Of a stretch of DNA of 64,000 nucleotides, positions 39,647 through 48,322 are shown one piece after another. Position 1 is the first letter of the stretch; each line of letters begins with the position of its first letter. The stretch is from Streptomyces resistomycificus. Lineage in GTDB: Bacteria; Actinomycetota; Actinomycetes; Streptomycetales; Streptomycetaceae. The notes beneath the pieces were generated by a model. The model made no database searches, was not told the DNA's origin, and was given only the letters and a program-made list of their open reading frames with translations. The translations under genes and the position numbers were made by a program. Location: contig NZ_KQ948997.1 of assembly GCF_001514265.1 (NCBI RefSeq), positions 248,001-312,000 of the forward strand. Direction: 5' to 3'.

Positions 39647-42598
39647 ATGAGACGAAAAGCGAGACCGATCCTCGCTGTTGGCGCGCTCCTGCTCGGCGGT
39701 GCGGGAATCGCACCCATCGCCCAGGCGGCACAGAGCGCAGACTCTCCCGATCCGAACGAGGTCAAGGTCTTCCGCGCCGAGGTCACGCAGAAGCAGGTAC
39801 CCCTGCTGCTGGCGGCCGGTCAGGACAGCCACGAACTCGGCGAGCAGGTACCCGAGAAGGGCGAGGCCACGGTCGAGGTCTACCTCACCGACCGTCAGGC
39901 CGACCGGCTCGAGGACCAGGGCGTCGATCTCACCGAGCACAAACTGTCGGCCAAGGCCGCGGACCGCGCCGAGGCGGCCGCCGAGGGCGTGTTCCGGCCG
40001 TACAGCGGCAGCGGCGGCCTGAAGGAGGAGATCGTCAGGACCGGGCAGGAGAACCCCGGCCTCACCAAGGTCGTCTCCATCGGCAAGACGGTCAACGGCC
40101 AGGACATCCTGGCCGTGAAGCTGACCAAGGGCGCCAAGAAGACCAAGGACGGCTCCAAGCCGTCCGTGCTGTACATGTCCAATCAGCACGCGCGCGAGTG
40201 GATCACACCGGAGATGACCCGCCGGCTGATGCACCATTACCTGGACAACTACAAGACGGACAAGAAGATCAAGAAGCTCGTCGACACGACCGAGCTGTGG
40301 TTCGTCCTGTCGGCCAACCCGGACGGCTACGACTACACCTTCCAGAACTCCGACAACCGCCTGTGGCGCAAGAACCTGCGCGACAACAACGGTGACGGCG
40401 CCATCGGCACCGGCGACGGCGTCGACCTCAACCGCAACTTCTCCTACAAGTGGGGCTACGACGACGAGGGTTCGTCCCCCAGCCCCTCCAGCCAGACCTA
40501 CCGGGGCGCGAGCCCCGGCTCGGAGCCGGAGACCCAGGCCCTGGACGCCTTCCAGAAGCGCGTCGGCTTCACCTACGGCATCAACTACCACTCCGCCGCC
40601 GAACTCCTCCTCTACGGAGTCGGCTGGCAGGTGGCCACCGAGACCCCGGACGACGTCCTCTACGAGGCACTCGCCGGCACCCCGGAGAACTCCGCGATCC
40701 CGGGTTACCACCCGCAGGTGTCCTCGGAGCTGTACACCACCAACGGCGAGGCCGACGGCCACGCGGCGAACGTCAACGGCATGGCGATGTTCACCCCGGA
40801 GATGTCGACCTGCGAAACCGCCTCGAACGTCGACCCCGACGACGCCTGGAAGCCGCAGGACTGCCTGTCGATCTTCACCTTCCCGGACGACGAGACGCTG
40901 ATCCAGCAGGAGTTCGCCAAGAACATCCCCTTCGCGCTCTCCCTCGCCGAGTCCGCCGCCAGGCCCGACCAGCCGAAGTCCGCGGCCGGTCTGAGCGCCG
41001 CCGACTTCACCCCGGCCGCGTTCACCACGTCGTACTCGCGCGGAGCGGACCAGGAGGTCTCCGTCGTCGTACGCAAGGCGGTGCGCGACAAGGAACTGAG
41101 GTACCGCGTCAACGGCGGCCGAACCCTGGACATGGCGCTCAAGCCTTGGAAGGGCGGCGAGCGGTACGGCGGTGAGGACAATATCTACTTCGACGAGTAC
41201 CGGGCCGAGGTCCAGGACGGCGTCCCGGGCGACAAGGTCGAGGTGTGGTTCACCGGCGAGACCAGGAGCGGCAAGAAGGTCTCCAGCGAGCACTTCACGT
41301 ACACCGTCGCCGAGCGCCCCAAGGCGGACACGCTCGTCGTCGCCGAGGAGGGCGCGACCGCCACACAGGCGCAGAAGTACGTCGACGCGCTCAAGGCCAA
41401 CGGCCGCAAGGCGCTCGTCTGGGACGTCGCCGCACAGGGCGCGCCCGACGCGCTCGGCGTGCTGAGCCACTTCGGCACCGTCGTCCACTACACCGGCGCG
41501 AGCACCCCGGGCGTCGCCACCCAGCTCCAGCTGCGTGCCTTCCTCAACGAGGGCGGCAAGCTGGTCGAGGCCGGCGAGCTGGCCGGCGGCAGCGTCGACC
41601 TCGGCGGCGGCACCCTGTCGAACGACTTCAGCCAGTACTACCTGGGCGCCTACACCCGTGCGTCGACCCCGGGGGCCACCGGCTTCACCGGCTCCGGCGG
41701 CCTCGCCGGCTTCACGGGCGCACTCGGCCCCGCCGCCGGCAACCCCCTGGACCGGGCGGGGACGTACGGCGTGACGTCCGACGAACTGCCCGTCGACACG
41801 TACCCGCAGTTCGCGAGCGCGGGCGCGGGACAGTTCAGCGGGACGGCCAACCCGTACGGGCCGTACGCGGGCTCCTTCATGGCCGCCGCCGTCCACACCG
41901 ACGACGCCTACAAGCGGCTCACCCGCACCGTCGACCTCACCGGAGTGAGCGCGGCGGACGCGCCCGCGCTGCGCACCCGGCTGCTGTGGGACACCGAGCC
42001 GGGCTACGACAACGTGATCGTCGAGGCCCACACCACGGGCGCCGACGACTGGACGACGCTGCCCGACACGGGCGGTGCCACCAGGACCACCGTGCCGGAG
42101 GACTGCTCGGCCGGGTACTACGTGGGCGGGCACCCGCAGCTCGAGCACTACCTCACCGTGGCGCCCGGCGGCTGCACCGCCAACGGGACCACCGGCGCCT
42201 GGAACGCCCTCACCGGCGCCTCCGGCGGCTGGCAGCAGGTGAACTTCGACCTGAGCGCGTACGCCGGCAAGTCCGTCGAGGTCTCGATCAGCTACGTCAC
42301 CGACCCGGGCAGCGGCGGCCACGGCGTCCTCGCCGACGAGGCCTCGCTGGTCGTCGGCGGCGCCGCCACCCAGACCGAGGGCTTCGAGACGTCGCTGGGC
42401 GTCTGGAAGGTCGCCGGACCGCCCGCGGGCAGCCCGGCCGTCCTCAAGGACTGGGCGCGCACCGGGGCGCTCTTCCAGACATATGGAGCGGTCACCACGC
42501 ACGACACCGTGCTGCTGGGCTTCGGCCTGGAGCACATCGCCTCGGCGGCCGAGCGGAAGGCGCTGGTGAAGAAGGCGCTCACCGCTCTCGACGGGTGA
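39647..42598 (+). CDS. Secreted M14 zinc carboxypeptidase with C-terminal domains
   Basis: 983 aa from ATG 39647, with AGGGGGG upstream. The signal peptide ends near AQAAQSA. Catalytic domain: NQHAREWITPEMTRRLMHHY (HxxE zinc ligands), GDGVDLNRNFSYKWG (substrate-binding Arg), GINYHSAAELLLYG (third zinc His) and AMFTPEMSTCE (catalytic Glu region). After about residue 430 come beta-sandwich and jelly-roll parts (VEVWFTGETRSGKKVSSEHF, then LRTRLLWDTEPGYDNVIVEA, QVNFDLSAYAGKSVEVSISY), like the immune-inhibitor-A-type C-terminus. It is secreted and removes C-terminal amino acids from proteins; specificity is not known. Confidence 0.93.
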   Translation: MRRKARPILAVGALLLGGAGIAPIAQAAQSADSPDPNEVKVFRAEVTQKQVPLLLAAGQDSHELGEQVPEKGEATVEVYLTDRQADRLEDQGVDLTEHKLSAKAADRAEAAAEGVFRPYSGSGGLKEEIVRTGQENPGLTKVVSIGKTVNGQDILAVKLTKGAKKTKDGSKPSVLYMSNQHAREWITPEMTRRLMHHYLDNYKTDKKIKKLVDTTELWFVLSANPDGYDYTFQNSDNRLWRKNLRDNNGDGAIGTGDGVDLNRNFSYKWGYDDEGSSPSPSSQTYRGASPGSEPETQALDAFQKRVGFTYGINYHSAAELLLYGVGWQVATETPDDVLYEALAGTPENSAIPGYHPQVSSELYTTNGEADGHAANVNGMAMFTPEMSTCETASNVDPDDAWKPQDCLSIFTFPDDETLIQQEFAKNIPFALSLAESAARPDQPKSAAGLSAADFTPAAFTTSYSRGADQEVSVVVRKAVRDKELRYRVNGGRTLDMALKPWKGGERYGGEDNIYFDEYRAEVQDGVPGDKVEVWFTGETRSGKKVSSEHFTYTVAERPKADTLVVAEEGATATQAQKYVDALKANGRKALVWDVAAQGAPDALGVLSHFGTVVHYTGASTPGVATQLQLRAFLNEGGKLVEAGELAGGSVDLGGGTLSNDFSQYYLGAYTRASTPGATGFTGSGGLAGFTGALGPAAGNPLDRAGTYGVTSDELPVDTYPQFASAGAGQFSGTANPYGPYAGSFMAAAVHTDDAYKRLTRTVDLTGVSAADAPALRTRLLWDTEPGYDNVIVEAHTTGADDWTTLPDTGGATRTTVPEDCSAGYYVGGHPQLEHYLTVAPGGCTANGTTGAWNALTGASGGWQQVNFDLSAYAGKSVEVSISYVTDPGSGGHGVLADEASLVVGGAATQTEGFETSLGVWKVAGPPAGSPAVLKDWARTGALFQTYGAVTTHDTVLLGFGLEHIASAAERKALVKKALTALDG

Positions 42599-42660
42599 CG
42601 CCCCCGGTCAAACCGTCGTGACCCTATGTAGTCAAATCGGGTGATCGGTTCTTCGGGCCC

Positions 42661-42698
42661 GGGCGGTCCGTACCCCTACTGGCCGGTACGGACCGCCC
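42661..42698. terminator. Carboxypeptidase gene terminator
   Basis: GGGCGGTCCGTACC and GGTACGGACCGCCC form a perfect 14-bp stem with a 10-nt loop, 63 bp after the stop. The remaining 42699-42823 should contain the gap promoter, but no consensus boxes stand out. Confidence 0.9.
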
Positions 42699-42823
42699 TG
42701 CCGTGTATGGGCCGTCTCGATGTCACTCCGGAGGGCTCAGGGAGGTAGGGTCGTAGGCGGTCGGGGACATCCCATACAGCTCGCCGGAGTCGAACCCGGC
42801 GTACCAACGAGGAGATCGGTTTC

Positions 42824-43834
42824 GTGACGATCCGCGTAGGCATCAACGGCTTTGGCCGCATCGGTCGTAACTACTTCCGCGCGCTGCTGGAGCAGGGTGC
42901 TGACATCGAGATCGTGGCTGTCAACGACCTGGGTGACACCGCGACCACCGCTCACCTGCTCAAGTACGACACCATCCTGGGCCGCCTGAAGGCCGAGGTG
43001 TCGCACACCGCCGACACGATCACCGTCGACGGCAAGACGATCAAGGTTCTGTCCGAGCGCAACCCCGCCGACATCCCGTGGGGCGACCTCGGCGTCGACA
43101 TCGTCATCGAGTCGACCGGCATCTTCACCAAGAAGGCCGACGCCGAGAAGCACATCACCGGCGGCGCCAAGAAGGTCCTCATCTCGGCTCCGGCCAAGGA
43201 CGAGGACATCACCATCGTGATGGGCGTCAACCAGGACAAGTACGACGCGGCCAACCACCACGTCATCTCCAACGCCTCCTGCACCACCAACTGTGTGGCG
43301 CCGATGGCCAAGGTTCTCGACGAGAACTTCGGCATCGTCAAGGGCCTGATGACGACGGTCCACGCGTACACGAACGACCAGCGCATCCTGGACTTCCCGC
43401 ACTCGGACCTGCGTCGTGCCCGCGCCGCGGCCGAGAACATCATCCCGACCACGACGGGTGCCGCCAAGGCCACCGCCCTGGTCCTCCCGCAGCTCAAGGG
43501 CAAGCTCGACGGCATCGCGATGCGCGTCCCGGTTCCGACCGGCTCGGCCACCGACCTGGTCGTGACGCTGCAGCGCGAGGTCACCAAGGACGAGGTCAAC
43601 GCCGCGTTCAAGAAGGCCTCCGACGACGGCGACCTCAAGGGCTTCCTGACCTACACCGAGGACCCGATCGTCTCCTCCGACATCGTCGGCGACCCGGCCT
43701 CCTGCACCTTCGACTCCTCCCTGACCATGGTCCAGGAGGGCAACTCGGTGAAGATCCTCGGCTGGTACGACAACGAGTGGGGTTACTCCAACCGCCTCGT
43801 CGACCTGACGGTCTTCGTCGGCAACCAGCTCTGA
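42824..43834 (+). CDS. gap: Glyceraldehyde-3-phosphate dehydrogenase (type I)
   Basis: 336 aa from GTG 42824 (TIRVGINGFGRIGRNYFRAL). It has the NAD-binding glycine loop INGFGRIGR, the catalytic SNASCTTNCVAPMAKVLD with the active-site Cys, the catalytic His in TTVHAYTNDQ, and the C-terminal WYDNEWGYSNRLVDL. It oxidises glyceraldehyde-3-phosphate in glycolysis. Asp follows the VAVNDLGD strand, consistent with NAD rather than NADP use. It is first of the gap-pgk-tpiA group. Confidence 0.98.
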   Translation: MTIRVGINGFGRIGRNYFRALLEQGADIEIVAVNDLGDTATTAHLLKYDTILGRLKAEVSHTADTITVDGKTIKVLSERNPADIPWGDLGVDIVIESTGIFTKKADAEKHITGGAKKVLISAPAKDEDITIVMGVNQDKYDAANHHVISNASCTTNCVAPMAKVLDENFGIVKGLMTTVHAYTNDQRILDFPHSDLRRARAAAENIIPTTTGAAKATALVLPQLKGKLDGIAMRVPVPTGSATDLVVTLQREVTKDEVNAAFKKASDDGDLKGFLTYTEDPIVSSDIVGDPASCTFDSSLTMVQEGNSVKILGWYDNEWGYSNRLVDLTVFVGNQL

Positions 43835-43864
43835 TCAACAGAGCAGGCACATTGATGTGAGAGC

Positions 43865-43902
43865 AGGGCTCGGGCAGCGCAGGGACGCGCTGTCCGAGCC
43901 CT
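43865..43902. terminator. Hairpin between gap and pgk
   Basis: AGGGCTCGGGCAGCGC and GCGCTGTCCGAGCCCT form a 16-bp stem with one G-T pair and a 6-nt loop. It may end gap transcription in part, or act as a processing site inside the glycolytic operon, because pgk follows 67 bp later. Confidence 0.8.
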
Positions 43903-43969
43903 GACTCACGTACGGATCAAGCCCTCTTACGATCACGAGCATCACGAGCCCTCCTCAGGAGTTGTCCCC

Positions 43970-45181
43970 ATGAAGACGATCGACGAACTTCTCGCCGTAG
44001 GCGTCGCGGGCAAGCGGGTCTTCGTCCGCGCCGACCTGAACGTGCCGCTGGACGGCACCACGATCACCGACGACGGCCGCATCCGCGCCGTCCTGCCCAC
44101 CGTCAAGGCCCTCGCCGAGGCGGGCGCCCGGGTGGTCGTCGCCTCGCACCTGGGCCGCCCCAAGGGTGCCCCGGACCCGGCCTTCTCGCTCGGGCCGGCC
44201 GCCGCGCGCCTGGGTGAACTGCTCGGCACCGACGTGGCGTTCGCGACGGACACGGTCGGCGAGTCCGCCACGTCGACCGTCGCCGGCCTCGCCGACGGCT
44301 CGGTCGCCGTCATCGAGAACCTGCGCTTCAACGCCGGTGAGACCTCCAAGGACGACGCCGAGCGCGGTGCCTTCGCCGATCAGCTCGCGGCCCTGGCCGA
44401 CGTGTACGTGGGGGACGGTTTCGGCGCGGTGCACCGCAAGCACGCCTCGGTCTTCGACCTCCCGGCCCGCCTCCCGCACGCGGCCGGCTACCTCATCGCC
44501 ACCGAGGTCGCTGTCCTGAAGAAGCTCACCGAGGACGTCAAGCGGCCCTACGTCGTCGCCCTCGGCGGTTCCAAGGTCTCCGACAAGCTCGCCGTCATCG
44601 ACCAGCTGCTCGGCAAGGCGGACCGCCTCCTCATCGGCGGCGGCATGGTGTTCACCTTCCTCAAGGCCAAGGGGTACGAGGTCGGCGCGTCCCTCCTGCA
44701 GGAGGACCAGATCCCGGTCGTCCAGGAGTACATCGAGCGGGCGCAGAAGAACGGCGTCGAGCTGGTGCTCCCCGTCGACGTGCTGACCTCCACCGAGTTC
44801 CCGGACCTGAAGACCAAGGCGCCGGGCAACCCCAACACCGTCGCCGCGGACGCCATCCCCGCCGACGAGCTGGGCCTGGACATCGGCCCCAAGACCCGCA
44901 AGCTGTACGCCTCGAAGCTCGCCGACGCCGCCACCGTCTTCTGGAACGGCCCCATGGGCGTCTTCGAGCACCCCGACTACGCCGAGGGCACCAAGGCGGT
45001 CGCCCAGGCCCTCCTCGACTCCCCGGGCTTCACGGTCGTCGGCGGCGGCGACTCCGCCGCGGCCGTCCGCATCCTGGGCTTCGACGAGAACGCATTCGGC
45101 CACATCTCGACCGGCGGCGGCGCCTCCCTCGAATACCTCGAGGGCAAGACGCTCCCCGGCCTCGCCGCACTGGAGGACTGA
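43970..45181 (+). CDS. pgk: Phosphoglycerate kinase
   Basis: 403 aa from ATG 43970. The N-terminal KRVFVRADLNVPLDGTTITD and VVVASHLGRPKG bind 3-phosphoglycerate. ENLRFNAGETSKDD, YVGDGFGAVHRKHASVFDL and VALGGSKVSDK follow. C-terminal nucleotide site: FWNGPMGVFEHPDYAEGTKA and VVGGGDSAAAV. It makes ATP from 1,3-bisphosphoglycerate. It is followed after 5 bp by tpiA. Confidence 0.98.
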   Translation: MKTIDELLAVGVAGKRVFVRADLNVPLDGTTITDDGRIRAVLPTVKALAEAGARVVVASHLGRPKGAPDPAFSLGPAAARLGELLGTDVAFATDTVGESATSTVAGLADGSVAVIENLRFNAGETSKDDAERGAFADQLAALADVYVGDGFGAVHRKHASVFDLPARLPHAAGYLIATEVAVLKKLTEDVKRPYVVALGGSKVSDKLAVIDQLLGKADRLLIGGGMVFTFLKAKGYEVGASLLQEDQIPVVQEYIERAQKNGVELVLPVDVLTSTEFPDLKTKAPGNPNTVAADAIPADELGLDIGPKTRKLYASKLADAATVFWNGPMGVFEHPDYAEGTKAVAQALLDSPGFTVVGGGDSAAAVRILGFDENAFGHISTGGGASLEYLEGKTLPGLAALED

Positions 45182-45186
45182 CCTCA

Positions 45187-45963
45187 ATGAGCACCCGCAC
45201 GCCGCTGATGGCGGGCAACTGGAAGATGAACCTCAACCACCTCGAGGCCATCGCCCACGTCCAGAAGCTCGCTTTCGCCCTGGCCGACAAGGACTACGAC
45301 GCCGTCGAGGTCGCCGTCCTGCCGCCCTTCACAGACCTGCGCTCCGTGCAGACCCTGGTCGACGGTGACAAGCTCAAGATCAAGTACGGCGCCCAGGACA
45401 TCTCGGCGCACGACTCCGGCGCCTACACCGGCGAGATCTCCGGCCCGATGCTGGCCAAGCTGAAGTGCACGTACGTGGCGATCGGCCACTCCGAGCGCCG
45501 CCAGTACCACAACGAGACCGACGAGCAGGTGAACGCCAAGGTCAAGGCCGCCTACAAGCACGGCCTGACCCCGATCCTGTGTGTCGGCGAGGAGCTGGAG
45601 GTCCGCGAGGCGGGCAACCACGTCACGCACACCCTCACCCAGGTCGAGGGCGGTCTCAAGGACCTCCCGGCCGAGCAGGCCGAGACCGTCGTGATCGCGT
45701 ACGAGCCCGTGTGGGCCATCGGCACCGGCAAGGTCTGCGGTGCCGAGGACGCCCAGGAGGTCTGCGCGGCCATCCGCGGCAAGGTCGCCGAGCTGTACAC
45801 GCAGGAGCTGGCCGACAAGGTCCGCATCCAGTACGGCGGCTCCGTGAAGTCCGGCAACGTCGCCGAGATCATGGCCCAGGCGGACATCGACGGCGCCCTG
45901 ATCGGCGGCGCGTCGCTGGACGCGGACGAGTTCGTCAAGATCGTGCGCTTCCGCGACCAGTGA
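45187..45963 (+). CDS. tpiA: Triosephosphate isomerase
   Basis: 258 aa from ATG 45187. TPLMAGNWKMNLNHLEAI has the catalytic Lys, AIGHSERRQYHNETDEQ the catalytic His, AYEPVWAIGTGKV the catalytic Glu (YEPVWAIG), and YGGSVKSGNVAEI the phosphate loop. It interconverts dihydroxyacetone phosphate and glyceraldehyde-3-phosphate. The 5-bp gap to pgk means one transcript. Confidence 0.98.
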   Translation: MSTRTPLMAGNWKMNLNHLEAIAHVQKLAFALADKDYDAVEVAVLPPFTDLRSVQTLVDGDKLKIKYGAQDISAHDSGAYTGEISGPMLAKLKCTYVAIGHSERRQYHNETDEQVNAKVKAAYKHGLTPILCVGEELEVREAGNHVTHTLTQVEGGLKDLPAEQAETVVIAYEPVWAIGTGKVCGAEDAQEVCAAIRGKVAELYTQELADKVRIQYGGSVKSGNVAEIMAQADIDGALIGGASLDADEFVKIVRFRDQ

Positions 45964-45993
45964 GTATGCGGTAGCGGCGATACGTCGTACCCT

Positions 45994-46026
45994 GTCGGGG
46001 GCACAGCGCAGCGCTGTGCCCCCGAC
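45994..46026. terminator. tpiA terminator
   Basis: GTCGGGGGCACAGCG and CGCTGTGCCCCCGAC form a perfect 15-bp stem with a 3-nt loop, 30 bp past tpiA and 32 bp before secG. secG must therefore have its own promoter or depend on readthrough. Confidence 0.9.
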
Positions 46027-46058
46027 GTTCATCCAGATCCGAGGAAGTTGGTCCAGCC

Positions 46059-46295
46059 GTGGTTATGGGGTTCTCGATCGCCCTGATCGTCTTCAGCGGG
46101 CTGCTGATGCTGCTGGTGCTGATGCACAAGGGCAAGGGCGGCGGCCTCTCCGACATGTTCGGTGGCGGCATGCAGTCGTCCGTCGGTGGCTCCTCGGTCG
46201 CCGAGCGCAACCTCGACCGCATCACCGTGGTGGTCGGTGTGCTGTGGTTCGCGTGCATTGTCGTGCTCGGCCTGCTGATGAAGGCGAACAACTGA
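46059..46295 (+). CDS. secG: Preprotein translocase subunit SecG
   Basis: 78 aa from GTG 46059, 11 bp after GAGGAAG; ATG 46065 would give 76 aa. TM1 is GFSIALIVFSGLLMLLVLMH; the conserved loop is KGKGGGLSDMFGGGMQSSVG; TM2 is ITVVVGVLWFACIVVLGLLM. SecG is the small auxiliary subunit of the SecYEG protein channel. It is in the usual actinobacterial place after tpiA. Confidence 0.97.
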   Translation: MVMGFSIALIVFSGLLMLLVLMHKGKGGGLSDMFGGGMQSSVGGSSVAERNLDRITVVVGVLWFACIVVLGLLMKANN

Positions 46296-46334
46296 TCAGC
46301 GTCGCACACGAAGCACGGCCATTCCGCACGTAAG

Positions 46335-46379
46335 GCCCCATGTTCGGTACGCGCAGCTGAGCGCGGCCTATCATGGGGC
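46335..46379. terminator. secG terminator
   Basis: GCCCCATG (46335-46342) and CATGGGGC (46372-46379) pair, with a further inner pairing around GCGCAGCTGAGCGC, 40 bp past the secG stop. The loop is large, so this is a moderate call. Confidence 0.55.
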
Positions 46380-46511
46380 TTGCGTCTTTGTGTAGGGGGG
46401 CCTGTAACTCCAATCACTGGACGCGCGTTGGGCCTTACGTAGACTGAGGCGCTCGCAGTGAAGCGAAACGCCGACTCGCTTTGCGGCACCATCACGCAGG
46501 GAGTTACGACC

Positions 46512-46847
46512 GTGGCAAGTGGCAACGCGATCCGAGGAAGCCGGGTCGGGGCGGGGCCGATGGGCGAGGCCGAGCGGGGCGAGTCCGCGCCGCGTCTGCG
46601 CATCTCCTTCTGGTGCTCCAACGGGCATGAGACGCAGCCCAGCTTCGCCAGCGACGCGCAGGTTCCCGACACCTGGGACTGTCCGCGCTGCGGCTTTCCC
46701 GCCGGCCAGGACCGGGACAACCCACCGGACCCGCCGCGCACCGAGCCCTACAAGACGCACCTGGCGTATGTGCGGGAGCGACGCAGCGACGCGGACGGCG
46801 AGGCGATCCTCGCCGAGGCGCTCGCCAAACTGCGGGGCGAGATCTAG
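46512..46847 (+). CDS. rbpA: RbpA-family RNA polymerase-binding protein
   Basis: 111 aa from GTG 46512, with GGGAG upstream. ASGNAIRGSRVGAGPMGEAE, then RISFWCSNGHETQPSFASDA, DTWDCPRCGFPAG and THLAYVRERRSDADGEAILA. The Cys/His set (CSNGH...CPRC) matches the RbpA zinc site, and the C-terminal helix matches the sigma-interaction region. RbpA activates the housekeeping sigma factor holoenzyme. Streptomyces have two relatives; from its position next to secG this may be the second one (RbpB type) rather than the main RbpA. Confidence 0.85.
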   Translation: MASGNAIRGSRVGAGPMGEAERGESAPRLRISFWCSNGHETQPSFASDAQVPDTWDCPRCGFPAGQDRDNPPDPPRTEPYKTHLAYVRERRSDADGEAILAEALAKLRGEI

Positions 46848-46980
46848 GAGTCGAGAGACGGCCGGGCATCCACAGATGCCTGGCCGAACCTGTTTCAGCG
46901 GCCCGGGCGGCCTCGCTCGCGACCCGGTTGTCAGTGGTGCCCTCTACGGTTTGTGCATCGGCGAATCGTGAGGGGGAGCG

Positions 46981-48249
46981 GTGGCGACGGTCGACGTGGT
47001 GGGCGCGCGGGTGCCCGCGTGGCGTGGGGGATTCGGGCGGCTGTGGAGCGCCGCCGTGCTCTCCAGTTTCGGCGACTCCCTGCGCGCCGCGGCGCTGCCC
47101 CTGCTCGCCGTGTCCCTGACGGACCGGCCGCTGCTCGTCGCGTCCGTGACCGCCTGCGGTTACCTGCCGTGGCTGGTGCTGGGGCTGCTCGGGGGCGCCG
47201 TCGCCGACCGGGTGGACCAGCGGCGGGCCATGTGGACGGTCGATCTGGCGCGCGGGCTGCTGGTCGCCGCCTTCGCGGCCGCCGTGGCCTTCGGGCACGC
47301 CTCGATCGGCCTGCTCATCGCGCTGGCCATCACCCTGACCGCCCTCCAGACCCTCTTCGACAACGCTGCCACCGCCCTGCTCCCCGCCCTGGTCGCCCCG
47401 GCAGCCCTCGGCAGCGCGAACGCCCGCCTGATGACCGGGCAGCGCATCGCCGGCGGCATGGTGGGCGGGCCGGTCGTGCCGGTGCTGCTCGCCGCCGGAG
47501 CGGCCGTCCCCTTCCTGGCCGACGCCGCGACGTTCCTCGTGGCGGCCGCGCTGGTGGCCTCCCTGCGGGCCCAGGCACCCGAGCGGAAGCCGAGACCGGG
47601 CGGCAGCACCCTGCGCCGGGAGATCGCGGAGGGGCTGCACACCCTGTGGCGCGACCGCGCCCTGCGCGGGCTGTGCGCCGCCACCGCCCTGTGCAACATC
47701 GGCATGGGCGCGCTGATCGCCACCCTGGTCGTCCTGGTGACCGGCTGGCTCGACACCGGTCCCGCGGGGTACGCGGCGGCGGGCGTCGCCTTCACCGTCG
47801 GCGGGCTGCTCGGGGGAGTGCTCAACGGCCGCCTGGTCGACGGCCTCGGCCGGATGCGGGCCGTGCTGCTCGCCGGTGTGGTGCAGACCGTGGCCCTGGT
47901 GGTGATGGGCACCGTGCGCAGCCTGACCGCTCTGGTGGCAGCCCTGTGCGTCTTCGGGGTCATGGGCATGGTGTGGAACGTCAACACGACGACGCTGATG
48001 CAGGAGCGCACCCCCGCCGAACTGCTGGGCCGGGTCGCCTCCGCCTTCCGGACCCTCGCGATGGGCGGGGTGCCGCTGGGGGCCATGCTGGGCGGCGCCG
48101 TCGCCACCGCCTGGGGTCTCAATGCCCCGCCCCTGCTCACAGCCGCCTTCTTCGTCCTGTCCGTCATCTCGCTGATACCCGCGCTCACGGCGCACGTACC
48201 TGTTGTTGCGCCGGACGACGGCGCCACGACAGCTCGCGCGCCACGCTGA
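46981..48249 (+). CDS. MFS transporter
   Basis: 422 aa from GTG 46981, preceded by GAGGGGGAG. Twelve TM helices are predictable, including LWSAAVLSSFGDSLRAAALP, the DxxxxR-type loop GGAVADRVDQRRAMW after TM2, and the second-half loop NGRLVDGLGRMR. The TM1 Gly/Ser-rich start and the loops suit the drug-H+ antiporter-like (enterobactin exporter/MFS_3) branch. It lies between rbpA and pgi on the same strand, but its role there is unclear. The substrate is unknown. Confidence 0.85.
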   Translation: MATVDVVGARVPAWRGGFGRLWSAAVLSSFGDSLRAAALPLLAVSLTDRPLLVASVTACGYLPWLVLGLLGGAVADRVDQRRAMWTVDLARGLLVAAFAAAVAFGHASIGLLIALAITLTALQTLFDNAATALLPALVAPAALGSANARLMTGQRIAGGMVGGPVVPVLLAAGAAVPFLADAATFLVAAALVASLRAQAPERKPRPGGSTLRREIAEGLHTLWRDRALRGLCAATALCNIGMGALIATLVVLVTGWLDTGPAGYAAAGVAFTVGGLLGGVLNGRLVDGLGRMRAVLLAGVVQTVALVVMGTVRSLTALVAALCVFGVMGMVWNVNTTTLMQERTPAELLGRVASAFRTLAMGGVPLGAMLGGAVATAWGLNAPPLLTAAFFVLSVISLIPALTAHVPVVAPDDGATTARAPR

Positions 48250-48322
48250 TCAATTAGGTTGGGAACCGCAGCGGGGCAGGGTACGCAGCAGGGACAGGTA
48301 GGAAAGAGGGCTGAAGTCCGAC

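Noticed and set aside
39635..42535. 966-aa open frame antisense to the M14 carboxypeptidase
   Set aside because: Shadow of the real gene; no domains, signal or ribosome-binding site.
46380..46511. SigR-type promoter before the RbpA-family gene
   Set aside because: I could not find a GGAAT / GTT pair at the right spacing.
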